39,900 nt of DNA from a virus: positions 1-39,900 of IMG/VR virus record IMGVR_UViG_3300050821_023945. The stretch is one strand, 5' to 3'. Shown piece after piece: positions 30,622 through 39,522 of this stretch; position 1 is the stretch's first letter, and every line of letters starts with the position of its first letter. Under the pieces are notes generated by a model. That model made no database searches. It saw only the letters and a program-made list of their open reading frames with translations, and was not told the DNA's origin. A program made the translations under genes and the position numbers.

Positions 30622-32715
30622 GTGGGCGGAGGTGCCGGCGTTCTCGGATTGCTTTTCAATATCTCGGCGGATCCTGCTGAAGCGCAGGAGGCGCTGGAAA
30701 GTTTCCAGGGAAAAGTAGAAGCTGTGACTGGGGCCGCCAGCGGCAGCTTTGGCGGCCTGAATTCCATCCTCACCTCTGGTATCGGAGCGTTTTCCCTCTA
30801 CACAGGTGCGATCACGGCCGTGAGTGGGGCGCTGTTTGAGTTCGCCGACAAGGAAGCCAAGGTCGGCGAGAGCATCCACCACGCGACCGAAGTCACCGGC
30901 CTTTCGGCGGCGGCTCTTTCCGGCCTGCGGGCCGAATCTCAGCACACCGGCGAGTCTTTTGACAGCTTGACAACTTCGCTCGGCCGCGCCACGCGGAACA
31001 TCGCCCAAACCGCCGATACGGGCAAGGGGGCGCTCACCAGCCTTTTCACCGAAACCCAACTTCAAAGCCTCCAACTGCTGCCGGTGGATGAGCGCCTGCA
31101 CGCCGTCTTGCAGCGCATCTTCGCATTGACCGACGAGGGCGAGCGTAACCGGCAGCTCCAGGCGCTGCTCGGGCGCGGCTGGCAGACCAACATCGAGACC
31201 TTGAAGGCGCTGGCGGCTCAGGGCTTCGACCCGCTGATTCAGAAAGCGAAGGACCTGCACCAGTTTTACGACGAGCAGCGCGTAGAGGAAGCACACCAGT
31301 TCGACCTGGCATGGAACGATCTGAAGGCCACCTTTGCCGGACTCTCCGATCAGATCGGCGCCGCTCTGGTGCCGGCCTTCACGCACCTTTTCGAATCGAT
31401 CTCGCACGGCAGCCCCGAGCTCGCGGAGATGTCGCAGCGCGCGCAGCAATTCCAGCAGGACCTCGACAAGTACGGCGTGGCCCTCGACCTTAACGGCCAG
31501 ATGGTGACCAAGGATGAGGCTGCCAAGCGGAAGGCTAAACAGACCGAAGACGAGTGGCACGATTCGAGCGCCAGGAGCGTGGACGCCATCAAGGCACAGG
31601 TGGCCGGGCTGAAGATAGCGGTTCCCGCGTGGGCCTCGTCGCTGAAGATTGTTGGCGAACACAAGGTGGCCACGGACGAAGACACGGAGTCGGTGAAAAA
31701 GCAGAAGACCGCGATCGAGGAGTTGGCCGACAAATCACACAAGTTCTGGCAGGAATACAACGCTGGGCTCACTGAGGGCTCGGACAAGATTCCTACGTTC
31801 CTTACCGAAATGCAGCAGCTCGAGAAGACGGTCGATGATGTCGTCAAGGAAGCGATTAGCGAGGGCTGGCGGCGCTTCACGGCGTTTCTCTCGGGCGACT
31901 TCAAAGCGGTCGGCCTGAGCGCCGGCTCGTTTTCCATCACCGATCCATTCGGGCCTTTCGCAACCTCCGTTATGAAAGCGGTCCCGCCGCTGCACAATCT
32001 CAATCAGGCGGCCGACCAGTACTACAAAACGCTGCTGAAGATCCCGCCGCTGCAGGCGACGTGGACGTCAGACAACGATAAGTTTCTGGTCACGAGCGCG
32101 CGGTGGATACAGCAGGTCGGCTTGATGAAGGAGGCGCTGCAGCTTTGGGAGAACACGGGCAAGCAGGCCTTCACCAGCATCGGCAACGCGATGGGCACGG
32201 CCGCGGCCAACGCCATCGTTTACGGCAAGAACTTCGGGGCGGCGATGGAGCAGGCGCTCAAGTCGACTTTGACCTCGATCGCGGGACAAGCGTTCGGCTA
32301 CGCCATCATGGCCACCGGCATGGGCTTCTATGATCTTGCACGGCAGGATTACGCAGACGCGGCGCTGAACTTTGAGGCGGCGGCGATCTTTGGCTCCATC
32401 GGCGGCGCGGCGGCGGGGATCGGCGCGGCCATTCCGGGAGGCGGGGCGGGGGGGGCTGGCGGCTCGGGGCGCGGTCCGGGTGGGGTTCCGGCGAATTACA
32501 ACTCCGGAACGATCACGCCTCGAGGTCCCGGCGGGGTGAGCGGCGGCGGCGGAGTGCAGGTGGTGATGAACATTGACGGCCTGGTCTCCGCCGACACCCT
32601 CGAGGAGATCGCGCCGGCCATGGCGGACGCGCTCTCTAGCGCGGTCCAGAGCGGGCAGGGGCAGCTTTACGCGACTACGACGGTGAGGAGGCCGAATGCG
32701 ACGCAGGGAGGGTGA
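30622..32715 (+). CDS. tape measure protein
   Basis: A 697-residue protein. GLLFNISADPAEAQEALESF is the canonical opening of tape measure proteins. Helical and coiled regions follow, with KVGESIHHATEVTGLSAAAL (about 78-97), hydrophobic helices near 50-75 and 555-620, and a Gly-rich end. At about 1.5 angstroms per residue this would set a tail of roughly 100 nm, an estimate from the usual rule. It is preceded by chaperones as expected. A palindrome (32720-32761) follows its TGA. Confidence 0.82.
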   Translation: MGGGAGVLGLLFNISADPAEAQEALESFQGKVEAVTGAASGSFGGLNSILTSGIGAFSLYTGAITAVSGALFEFADKEAKVGESIHHATEVTGLSAAALSGLRAESQHTGESFDSLTTSLGRATRNIAQTADTGKGALTSLFTETQLQSLQLLPVDERLHAVLQRIFALTDEGERNRQLQALLGRGWQTNIETLKALAAQGFDPLIQKAKDLHQFYDEQRVEEAHQFDLAWNDLKATFAGLSDQIGAALVPAFTHLFESISHGSPELAEMSQRAQQFQQDLDKYGVALDLNGQMVTKDEAAKRKAKQTEDEWHDSSARSVDAIKAQVAGLKIAVPAWASSLKIVGEHKVATDEDTESVKKQKTAIEELADKSHKFWQEYNAGLTEGSDKIPTFLTEMQQLEKTVDDVVKEAISEGWRRFTAFLSGDFKAVGLSAGSFSITDPFGPFATSVMKAVPPLHNLNQAADQYYKTLLKIPPLQATWTSDNDKFLVTSARWIQQVGLMKEALQLWENTGKQAFTSIGNAMGTAAANAIVYGKNFGAAMEQALKSTLTSIAGQAFGYAIMATGMGFYDLARQDYADAALNFEAAAIFGSIGGAAAGIGAAIPGGGAGGAGGSGRGPGGVPANYNSGTITPRGPGGVSGGGGVQVVMNIDGLVSADTLEEIAPAMADALSSAVQSGQGQLYATTTVRRPNATQGG

Positions 32716-32719
32716 GGTG

Positions 32720-32761
32720 GTAGGGGCGACCCGCCGGGCGACCCGCCGGGTCGCCCGTACG
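32720..32761. repeat. palindromic repeat, one and a half copies
   Basis: Starts four bases after the tape measure TGA and ends at the ATG of the next gene. Confidence 0.85.
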
Positions 32762-34996
32762 ATGTCAGGGGCTGCGCTCAGAATAGGTTGGCTGGTGGTC
32801 TTATCACTTGCCACTTGCCACTTGTCACTGGCTCAATACGGCCATCGCGCCAACGGCTTCGCGTTCGTCAACGCTCCGAACGGCCTGGTGGCGGCTCCGG
32901 GGTCTTCGATTCATGTTCTGGTGGAAGAGGGCCAGTCGCTCACTTGCGGCCAGACGCCTTATGCCGCGATTTACAGCTTCTCGGGCGGGAGCTACCACTC
33001 GATCTCGCAGCCCGGGTTTGTGGCGGACTCGAACGGCAATTACGACTGGTACGCGCTGCCCACCTCGATCTATCGCGAGGAAGTGAATAACGGGTCAACC
33101 TGCTTCATCATCCCGAACATCACGCTGCCGCAGGGCGTGCTGGTGCTCTATTCCTCGAACTTCCCCGGCGCTTCCAGTAATGCCCAGGCGCTCGCGGCCT
33201 GCCAATCTACGAGCGGCGCTCCGGTGACCGTGATCATCCCGTCCACGGCGGCCGCTGACAACACGGTGGAAGCCTATCCGCAGTACTGCTCCGTGCAGGA
33301 CCTGCGCGGCAGCGTGGGACCGAACCAGTTCGGCACCGAGGGCACGGCTTACTCCGAAGGCACCATTTTCCGGTCGCGCTTCGCCACGGCGCCCAACAGC
33401 GTGCAGAATTACGGGTCGCTCGAGTGCTACCTCTCGGATGACGCCGGCGGCTACAACACGTCCGGCGGCCCGAAGACCACTTACATCTGCATGAACGCGA
33501 TTTCGCACTCCGTTTCGCAGGGCACGCACTACGGCGTCCAGTCGATCATGGGCGGCTTGGGCGAAGGCGATGAGCTCACCTTCTACGGGCAGGCGCAGTG
33601 CTACGGCGGGTCAAACGCCACCGGAGACGAAGGCTGCGAAGCGGGGCACTTCGAGGCCGATCAGGGGTCGCTGGTGTTCACGGGGACGGTGGCCACCTAT
33701 GCGAACATCGGGTCCACCAGCACGATCACGTACACCAGCCCGGTGAACGAAAGCGTACGCGGCGAGCTGCGCTGGATGGTGGACACCAACGCCTCGAAGA
33801 TTTACTCGACGGGTACCATCACCGGCATCAGCGGCGTGCCGCCCGTGGTGACGGGATCGGGTACCGGCTGGGCCACGCAGTTCGGCACGGGCGCGCGCAC
33901 GGGCGACCTGTGCTTTGCGCTTGCCAACGACACCAACACCGGCTACACGCCGAACGTGCTCAATGTGATCCCCGTCGCGTCGATCGGTAGCAACACCAGC
34001 CTGACCCTAAACCTGCAAGCGGTGGGCGTGAACAAGGGCTACAGCTCCATCAATCCGACCGGCAATTACCAGATCTTCGAGTGCAGCCAGGTGGCGCCCG
34101 GAGGCCTCGGCGGCGGCTCCGGTGACGTGGTGGTGACCAACGGCTACACGAGCTGGGCCGCGGCGGACACCTTCGCGATGTATCCGAACTATGACGCGCA
34201 ATTACGCGGGCTGATCGTGGACATCAACCCCACGCTGCCCATGGCCGTCTCGCCCGGCGGGATCTGGCTGATCAATGAAGCGGCCGCCCGGACCCAGGGC
34301 TACATCCCCGGCCTTTCGCTCTTCGGTCCGTGGACGGACGGCGTAGCCTGCGGCACGCTTTCGAACTCCTGCATCCAGGAGGATTCGACGGGCAACGCCT
34401 TCCTGATGTACCAGAGCACGGCCGACAGCTACCTGAGCTGGGGGTGGGACTCGAATGTTGACTTTGTGAAGTTCGGCTGCGACAAGACCACCGGCGCCTG
34501 CAGCGTTACGGATGGCACGAACGGGCAACTGCTCGAGGTGGACCAGAACAAAGTGACGCACGTCGCCGCCATCGTACAGGACAAGGCCACCCACGTCACG
34601 AGCGGCGAGATCGCGCTGGGCCTGGTGCAGGGCCCGTACGGGACCTCGTCCGGATGGGGCACGGGAGCCTCGGTCACGAGCGTGAAAAACGACAGCAACA
34701 GCCTGAACGGATTGACCGTGTTCACGGTGGGCACGTCGCCGGGTACTTATCCCATGGTCGAAGTGCCGTTTGAAGGGATCAGCCCGTCGTCGGTGACGTG
34801 CCAGGCGACGTTCATCGATCAGACGGGAATTGCGCCGGCCATCCCGTATTACGAGGAAGGCGGCACGGGGGCGGCCGGCAAGCCCTATATCGGATACATC
34901 TGGCCGGGCGGCGGCGTTCCGCCTTCCTGGACGGGGACCTCGCCCACGGCGGGCGAATCGCTGACGCTGACCTGGAGTTGCGCCTGGCTGCAGTAG
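32762..34996 (+). CDS. secreted-type tail fibre/receptor-binding candidate
   Basis: A 744-residue product from ATG 32762; ATG 32696 is also in frame but its extra residues translate a palindrome. The leader IGWLVVLSLATCHLSLAQY is encoded by ACTTGCC heptads (32803-32830). The mature part is Gly/Ser/Thr-rich, beta-structured and contains many Cys, with segments (SYLSWGWDSNVDFVKFG, TWSCAWLQ end) resembling fibre or spike proteins. The position after the tape measure suggests tail-tip attachment and host recognition. Its TAG stop (34994-34996) starts a tandem palindrome array. Confidence 0.6.
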   Translation: MSGAALRIGWLVVLSLATCHLSLAQYGHRANGFAFVNAPNGLVAAPGSSIHVLVEEGQSLTCGQTPYAAIYSFSGGSYHSISQPGFVADSNGNYDWYALPTSIYREEVNNGSTCFIIPNITLPQGVLVLYSSNFPGASSNAQALAACQSTSGAPVTVIIPSTAAADNTVEAYPQYCSVQDLRGSVGPNQFGTEGTAYSEGTIFRSRFATAPNSVQNYGSLECYLSDDAGGYNTSGGPKTTYICMNAISHSVSQGTHYGVQSIMGGLGEGDELTFYGQAQCYGGSNATGDEGCEAGHFEADQGSLVFTGTVATYANIGSTSTITYTSPVNESVRGELRWMVDTNASKIYSTGTITGISGVPPVVTGSGTGWATQFGTGARTGDLCFALANDTNTGYTPNVLNVIPVASIGSNTSLTLNLQAVGVNKGYSSINPTGNYQIFECSQVAPGGLGGGSGDVVVTNGYTSWAAADTFAMYPNYDAQLRGLIVDINPTLPMAVSPGGIWLINEAAARTQGYIPGLSLFGPWTDGVACGTLSNSCIQEDSTGNAFLMYQSTADSYLSWGWDSNVDFVKFGCDKTTGACSVTDGTNGQLLEVDQNKVTHVAAIVQDKATHVTSGEIALGLVQGPYGTSSGWGTGASVTSVKNDSNSLNGLTVFTVGTSPGTYPMVEVPFEGISPSSVTCQATFIDQTGIAPAIPYYEEGGTGAAGKPYIGYIWPGGGVPPSWTGTSPTAGESLTLTWSCAWLQ

Positions 34997-35004
34997 GGGC
35001 GACC

Positions 35005-35151
35005 CGGCGGGTCGCCCGTACGAATCGGCGGGTCGCCCGTACGAATCGGCGGGTCGCCCGTACGAATCGGCGGGTCGCCCGTACGAATCGGCGGGTCGCC
35101 CCTACGGATCGGCGGGTCGCCCGTACGAATCGGCGGGGTCGCCCTTACAAG
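35005..35151 (+). repeat. tandem 21-bp array derived from the palindrome (7 units)
   Basis: Seven head-to-tail units of 21 bp (CGGCGGGTCGCCCGTACG plus AAT), four identical and three with one to a few changes, directly behind a complete palindrome that contains the TAG stop of the preceding gene. No spacers, so not CRISPR. A decayed end continues to about 35164. The array fills the 177-base gap between two tail genes. Confidence 0.9.
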
Positions 35152-35173
35152 CCGCGCCCGTACGTGATTTTCT

Positions 35174-35968
35174 ATGCCTGTTCTTGGACCGAGCTCCGGT
35201 AGCGCGTACCCGCAGATCCTCTACCCGTCCTCTGCGCCGGTACCGGCATGCGTGGTGGGCCAGCAGCCGGGCGGGTCGCTTCCTTCGCGCTGGGAATTCT
35301 TCGTGGTGACGTACGAGACGCCCTACGGCGAGAGCGCGCCCAGCGGCATCACGGGGATCGACGTCAATCCGGACGAAGTGGCCGTGATCACTGCGCCGGC
35401 GCTCGTGAGCGCGGCCACGCCGGTGAACGGCTGGAACCTCTACGGGCTCTCGCAATCATCGTCCGTGGCGCCGCCGCTGGCGGATCTCGAAAAGTTGAAC
35501 GCGGCGCCGCTGCCGCTCTGGGCGATCGTGGGCGGCGTGCAGGCCGCGAATACGTACGTGGAACCGAACACGGGCATCCCGACCGGCGGCGGTCCGCCGC
35601 CCACCGGCTGGGCTTACACGCTGCTGAATCTGCGCGTGTTCCCTAACAAGATTCCGGCCTTCTCATTGAAGGTGAATCGCACGAAGACGCGCAGCTACGC
35701 GGGCTTTTTGCAGGCCTTTGAGCAGTTCCAGGATAACTTTCTTGAGTTCGAAATGCCGCGCATGACGACCGGCGCTGACGTGGCCGCATGGGACGCTTTC
35801 CTGACCTGGGCGGCCGGCGGCGGAGCCTTCGATTACTACCCGAACGGCGGCGCGCCCGGCGGCGCTTTCACCAGCTACTGGTGGATCGAAAACGACGACA
35901 TTAAGGCCAGCTACAAGAGCCCCGGATGGTACGAAGGCAGCTTTAAGTTTACGCAGGCGATCTTTTGA
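35174..35968 (+). CDS. tail-tip protein, N-terminal Ig/FnIII-like
   Basis: A 264-residue protein. The N-terminal half has a beta-sandwich pattern (WEFFVVTYETPYGESAPS, then VNGWNLYGLS), similar to a segment in the 19077-22265 protein. The C-terminal half (about 155-264) holds LKVNRTKTRSYAGFLQAFEQ, then FDYYPNGGAPG and SPGWYEGSFKFTQAIF, a minor-tail pattern. Likely distal tail or hub; inference by position. No clear ribosome site: the preceding bases are a decayed repeat. Confidence 0.6.
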   Translation: MPVLGPSSGSAYPQILYPSSAPVPACVVGQQPGGSLPSRWEFFVVTYETPYGESAPSGITGIDVNPDEVAVITAPALVSAATPVNGWNLYGLSQSSSVAPPLADLEKLNAAPLPLWAIVGGVQAANTYVEPNTGIPTGGGPPPTGWAYTLLNLRVFPNKIPAFSLKVNRTKTRSYAGFLQAFEQFQDNFLEFEMPRMTTGADVAAWDAFLTWAAGGGAFDYYPNGGAPGGAFTSYWWIENDDIKASYKSPGWYEGSFKFTQAIF

Positions 35969-36020
35969 GAGGGGCGGGCCATCGGCTCGCCCGTACGGGC
36001 GACTCGCTGGGTCGCCCCCG
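35969..36020. repeat. two degenerate palindromic copies
   Basis: Directly after the TGA of the 35174 gene. Arms partly decayed (GGGCC against GGCTC; GACTC against GGGTC). Confidence 0.8.
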
Positions 36021-36029
36021 AATGAAGCG

Positions 36030-37427
36030 ATGATACCGGCAAGCCCACAATGGACCGCAGCGCTCGCGACCGGCGCGAAGCCCGTCTGGAGCCTCACGCT
36101 CACGGGCTATCCGCGCGTGTTCACCAGCATCAATCCGGGCCTCGGCGTGGCGGCGCAGTTTCCGTGGATCTCGAAGATCTCCGCTTACAAGCAGCAGGCG
36201 AATGACCAGGACGGCGGCAGTTCCATCAGCGCCATGAGCGTCACGGTGCTCGATTACGCCCATCTGATCACCAACGACTTTCCCTCGATTCCGAGCGGGT
36301 TCAAAGGCATGACGGCGGTGCTGCAGGTCGGCTTCCGGGATCTCCCGCTCGCTTACTGGATGACGATCGCCACGCTGGTGGTGGACAAGGTCTCGAACAG
36401 CGATGACAACACCACTTATGTGTTCCGTCTGCGGGACCAGAGCGTGATCCTGCAGCAGCAGGTCTACCAGTTCGGCGACGACGGCTATTACACCAGCTCC
36501 CAGCACCCGAAGAGCGTGGGTCCGGAAGCGCCTCTCTCGATCCTGCAGGACGTGCTCGCGCAGGTGCAGCCGGTGCTGCCTTTCAACGCGCCGGCCGTCG
36601 CCGAGTACGAGGCCGGGTTGCTCGCCGGGGCGCTGCTTTCCTTCACCCTGACGCGCTCGGAAACCGCCAAGGACTTCCTTGAGCAGGAGATTATGAAGAT
36701 CTTCGGCGGCTACTGGTTCTTCAACTACGCCGGCCAGCTTACGCCGTTCTTTTTCATCCCCTTTGTGCCGCCCGCGGTGGTCTTCGCGCTGGACCAGTCG
36801 AACCTGACGGCCGTTCCGGTGGCCGATGAATCGGATCTCGTGAACGAAGTCGATCTCACCATGGATTACACGAGCTCGAGCTTCGCGGCCGAAGACATCG
36901 AGATCTGGGCCACCTCGGCCGGGCTCTACAACCTGGTGAACTCCACCACCATCGACAGCCGCGGCGCCCGCCTGAACTTCGCGGCCTGGAGCTGGGCGCG
37001 CCTGCTCGCGCACAACTATTTCCTGCGCTACGGCAGCTTCAACCAGACGTACGACGTGACGGCCATGTGGACTCCCTCGGTCCTCGCTGGCGTGGCGCAA
37101 CAGGGCGTGAGCCCGATACAGCTCGAGCTTGGCGATCAGGGTTACCTGAGCGGCAGCGGCGTGCCGGATCGACTGACCGGGACGATCGGCCTGCCGAATC
37201 GCCTGGTGGAAGTGGTGGGATTCTCGAAGGACTTTGAAAAGGGAACCGTGGACGTTTCGCTGCTCGACAAGAGCTGGCTGCAGGCGCTGACGCCTTACCA
37301 GGTGGCCCCGGACACCGCGCCGGACTACGCGAGCGCGAGCCCGACTGAGCGCGAGACGTACGCCTACATCGGTAGCGCCGCGACCGGGACGTTTTCGACG
37401 GGCGCCGCGAATCAGGTGATTTACTGA
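36030..37427 (+). CDS. tail-tip/baseplate hub-like protein
   Basis: A 465-residue protein with the opening MIPASPQWTAALATGAKPVW and LTLTGYPRVFTS. Middle segments (DLPLAYWMTIATLVVDKVS, NTTYVFRLRDQSVILQQQVY) and YWFFNYAGQLTPFFF resemble phage hub proteins of the DUF2163-like kind; the match is by style and position. It likely links the tail tip to fibres. Its stop and the next ATG share a base (TGATG), so translation is coupled. A double palindrome (35969-36020) lies upstream. Confidence 0.6.
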   Translation: MIPASPQWTAALATGAKPVWSLTLTGYPRVFTSINPGLGVAAQFPWISKISAYKQQANDQDGGSSISAMSVTVLDYAHLITNDFPSIPSGFKGMTAVLQVGFRDLPLAYWMTIATLVVDKVSNSDDNTTYVFRLRDQSVILQQQVYQFGDDGYYTSSQHPKSVGPEAPLSILQDVLAQVQPVLPFNAPAVAEYEAGLLAGALLSFTLTRSETAKDFLEQEIMKIFGGYWFFNYAGQLTPFFFIPFVPPAVVFALDQSNLTAVPVADESDLVNEVDLTMDYTSSSFAAEDIEIWATSAGLYNLVNSTTIDSRGARLNFAAWSWARLLAHNYFLRYGSFNQTYDVTAMWTPSVLAGVAQQGVSPIQLELGDQGYLSGSGVPDRLTGTIGLPNRLVEVVGFSKDFEKGTVDVSLLDKSWLQALTPYQVAPDTAPDYASASPTERETYAYIGSAATGTFSTGAANQVIY

Positions 37428-39379
37428 TGCTCTCGAACGCCGGCGGACCGCTCCCATTGTCGCTCGGTTACGCGCCGGGCCTGGTGGACATTCCGGACTC
37501 ACTCTTCACGCCTCCAAACGTCTTTGGCGACGTGCTGCTGGCGCGCATGCGCTCGAACGCGGACTGGAACGCTTCCTGCCTCGAATGCTTCTATGCCACC
37601 GCCTACAACGGCGACTCGATCACGCTACCCATCTCGCCGGCGACCGGGTACGCCTACCAGCCCTGGGAGTGCTTCATCTTCGGCGCCTGGTCCGGCACCT
37701 ACGGCATCCAGGGCGGCCCGAGCGCGAGTGGCCAGATCCAGTTGATGTACGAATCCATCAGCGAGGGCGGCAGCCGCACCTCGAGCAATCTGAAGGTGGC
37801 CACCGCGATCAATTACTACGTGCAGGGCGGCCAGTACGCTCCGACCAACGATGGCAACCTGCAGGTGTGGTACATCTGCCAGCGCGGCTGGGGCCAGGTG
37901 ACGCTCGGCGCGATCCCGGGCTTCACCGATCTGCCCGATTCCGATTTCGCGCAGGACTCGCCTGTTACACAGACCATCTGGCGGCAATTGAACCAGAACT
38001 GTAAACTGCCGCGCCGCGAGTTCTTTTTCAATAATGCCGTGCCCGTGGTGAGCGCATCGCGCGGCGGGAACCTGGTCACTGTGCAGACCAAGACGCCGCA
38101 TGGCCTGTCCGTGGGCGACGGCTTCTTTTACCTCTATCCCAACGACAATACGTTCGCCTCTTCACCCTCGAATGCGCTGCCGGCGGGCCTCGGCCTCCAG
38201 ATCGGCGCGTACGTGGTGATCAGCGTGCCGAACGCCACCACGCTCACGTTCCAGCAGCAGAACGGAGGCTACAACGCCACCACCGCGGGCGGGCGCATCC
38301 AGAAGGCGCAGTACGTCAACGGCGACACGGTTCCGCTGCCGGTTTCATCGATCGACGGTTACCAATACAGCTACGCAGAGTTGAACATGGTGCCGCTCGT
38401 GAAGTACACCGGCTCGCCCACGCATTCAGGGCCGTCCGGACCAGGCCGAATCCGCGAGCTCGGGCCGTTCGGGATTGATCCGTCCACCGGCGTGCTTTCC
38501 TGCGCGGTCACCTATTACGATTCGAGCTCGCACGCCACCACCGACGGCTGCTGCGACGTGGCTGTGTTCGCCCAGCGCGCTCTCGCGGGATCGCCGCCCA
38601 TGGCCGAGCAGCACATTCAGTACAACGGCACCGACGAGAGCGCGTACCTCACGCCGCTGCCGGGCGATCTGCCGCTCGGCACGCTCACCGACGAGATCAT
38701 CCAGGAGCTGAATGACGACGCCAAAGAGGCGATCGCGCGGCCGGAGTTTTTTTTCACCACGCAGGGCAATACGGCGCAGATCGCGCTGCAGACTTCGCCG
38801 CTCGACGATTCAACCTACGGCCGCAGCCAGCAGGTGTACCTCGCCGCGCTCGAGGATTCGGGCGACACGGGCTCGACGTGTATGGGCAGCTTCCAGATCG
38901 GCGTGACGCAGAGCGCCATTTATTGGGCGCCGGACATCAATTACGCGGTCGGCACCACGGTGGTCGACACCTACGGCTACTACCGCACGGTGATCACGCC
39001 GGGCACGAGCCAGGACGAACCGCCGAACTGGCCCACGCCCTGGATCGCCCTGACCAACTACGCCGCCACGGGCTATGGTCCGGGCGGAACCCAAGGCCAG
39101 ATCATCATCGACGACAACGGGAATCAGCAGCTCTGCATTCAGGCCGGAACGTCGGGAGCCTCGCAGCCTGGAGCGTGGGGCACAAGCGCTGGAGCCCAGA
39201 CGCACGACGGCAGCGTGATCTGGCAGTTCTACGGGACAGGAGAAAACACGGCGGACGGGTCAAGTCTGGTGTGGGAATACGCGGGCCCGGCCGGCGACGA
39301 AGCAGGCGTGGTAACAGCCCTGGCCAACGGAGCGGCAACCGCCGTCGCCCAGGTCATTGTGGTTTGTTCGAGGAGTTGA
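37427..39379 (+). CDS. tail-tip/fibre protein with C-terminal adhesion-like modules
   Basis: A 650-residue protein. The N-terminal 180 residues are beta-rich (SLGYAPGLVDIPDSLFTPPN), followed by a hub-like middle (about 205-480; PHGLSVGDGFFYLYPND). The C-terminal part (about 500-625) carries two modules of the shared aromatic type: IYWAPDINYAVGTTVVDTYG ... GTSQDEPPNW, and IIDDNGNQQLCIQAGTSG ... GAWG ... DGSVIWQFYG. Probably a receptor- or glycan-binding tail-tip component. It is the last sizeable + strand structural gene in the window. Confidence 0.62.
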   Translation: MLSNAGGPLPLSLGYAPGLVDIPDSLFTPPNVFGDVLLARMRSNADWNASCLECFYATAYNGDSITLPISPATGYAYQPWECFIFGAWSGTYGIQGGPSASGQIQLMYESISEGGSRTSSNLKVATAINYYVQGGQYAPTNDGNLQVWYICQRGWGQVTLGAIPGFTDLPDSDFAQDSPVTQTIWRQLNQNCKLPRREFFFNNAVPVVSASRGGNLVTVQTKTPHGLSVGDGFFYLYPNDNTFASSPSNALPAGLGLQIGAYVVISVPNATTLTFQQQNGGYNATTAGGRIQKAQYVNGDTVPLPVSSIDGYQYSYAELNMVPLVKYTGSPTHSGPSGPGRIRELGPFGIDPSTGVLSCAVTYYDSSSHATTDGCCDVAVFAQRALAGSPPMAEQHIQYNGTDESAYLTPLPGDLPLGTLTDEIIQELNDDAKEAIARPEFFFTTQGNTAQIALQTSPLDDSTYGRSQQVYLAALEDSGDTGSTCMGSFQIGVTQSAIYWAPDINYAVGTTVVDTYGYYRTVITPGTSQDEPPNWPTPWIALTNYAATGYGPGGTQGQIIIDDNGNQQLCIQAGTSGASQPGAWGTSAGAQTHDGSVIWQFYGTGENTADGSSLVWEYAGPAGDEAGVVTALANGAATAVAQVIVVCSRS

Positions 39380-39522
39380 GTGATGCGGGCACGGAGAGCA
39401 ATTCCGGCGTTAGAGCGCCGAAACCATCCGCAGTGCCACCTGCGAATGACCCTTTCGGGCTGCTCTCCTGGGATGACCGGTGGTGGTGGGTCATCGCCCG
39501 CTTTGCTAGTGTATCGAGCTAA
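39376..39522 (+). CDS. possible 48-residue protein after the tail gene
   Basis: TTG 39376 to TAA 39522, product with a Trp-rich end (DPFGLLSWDDRWWWVIARF) that looks protein-like. A competing frame, ATG 39383-39679, has the better ribosome spacing (GAGGAG at 39370-39375) but is arginine-rich and low-complexity. Only one is likely real; I prefer this one weakly. Confidence 0.32.
   Translation: MSDAGTESNSGVRAPKPSAVPPANDPFGLLSWDDRWWWVIARFASVSS

Noticed and set aside
35005-35151. CRISPR array
   Set aside because: Units are 21 bp head to tail with no unique spacers and derive from the palindromic repeat; no cas genes are present.
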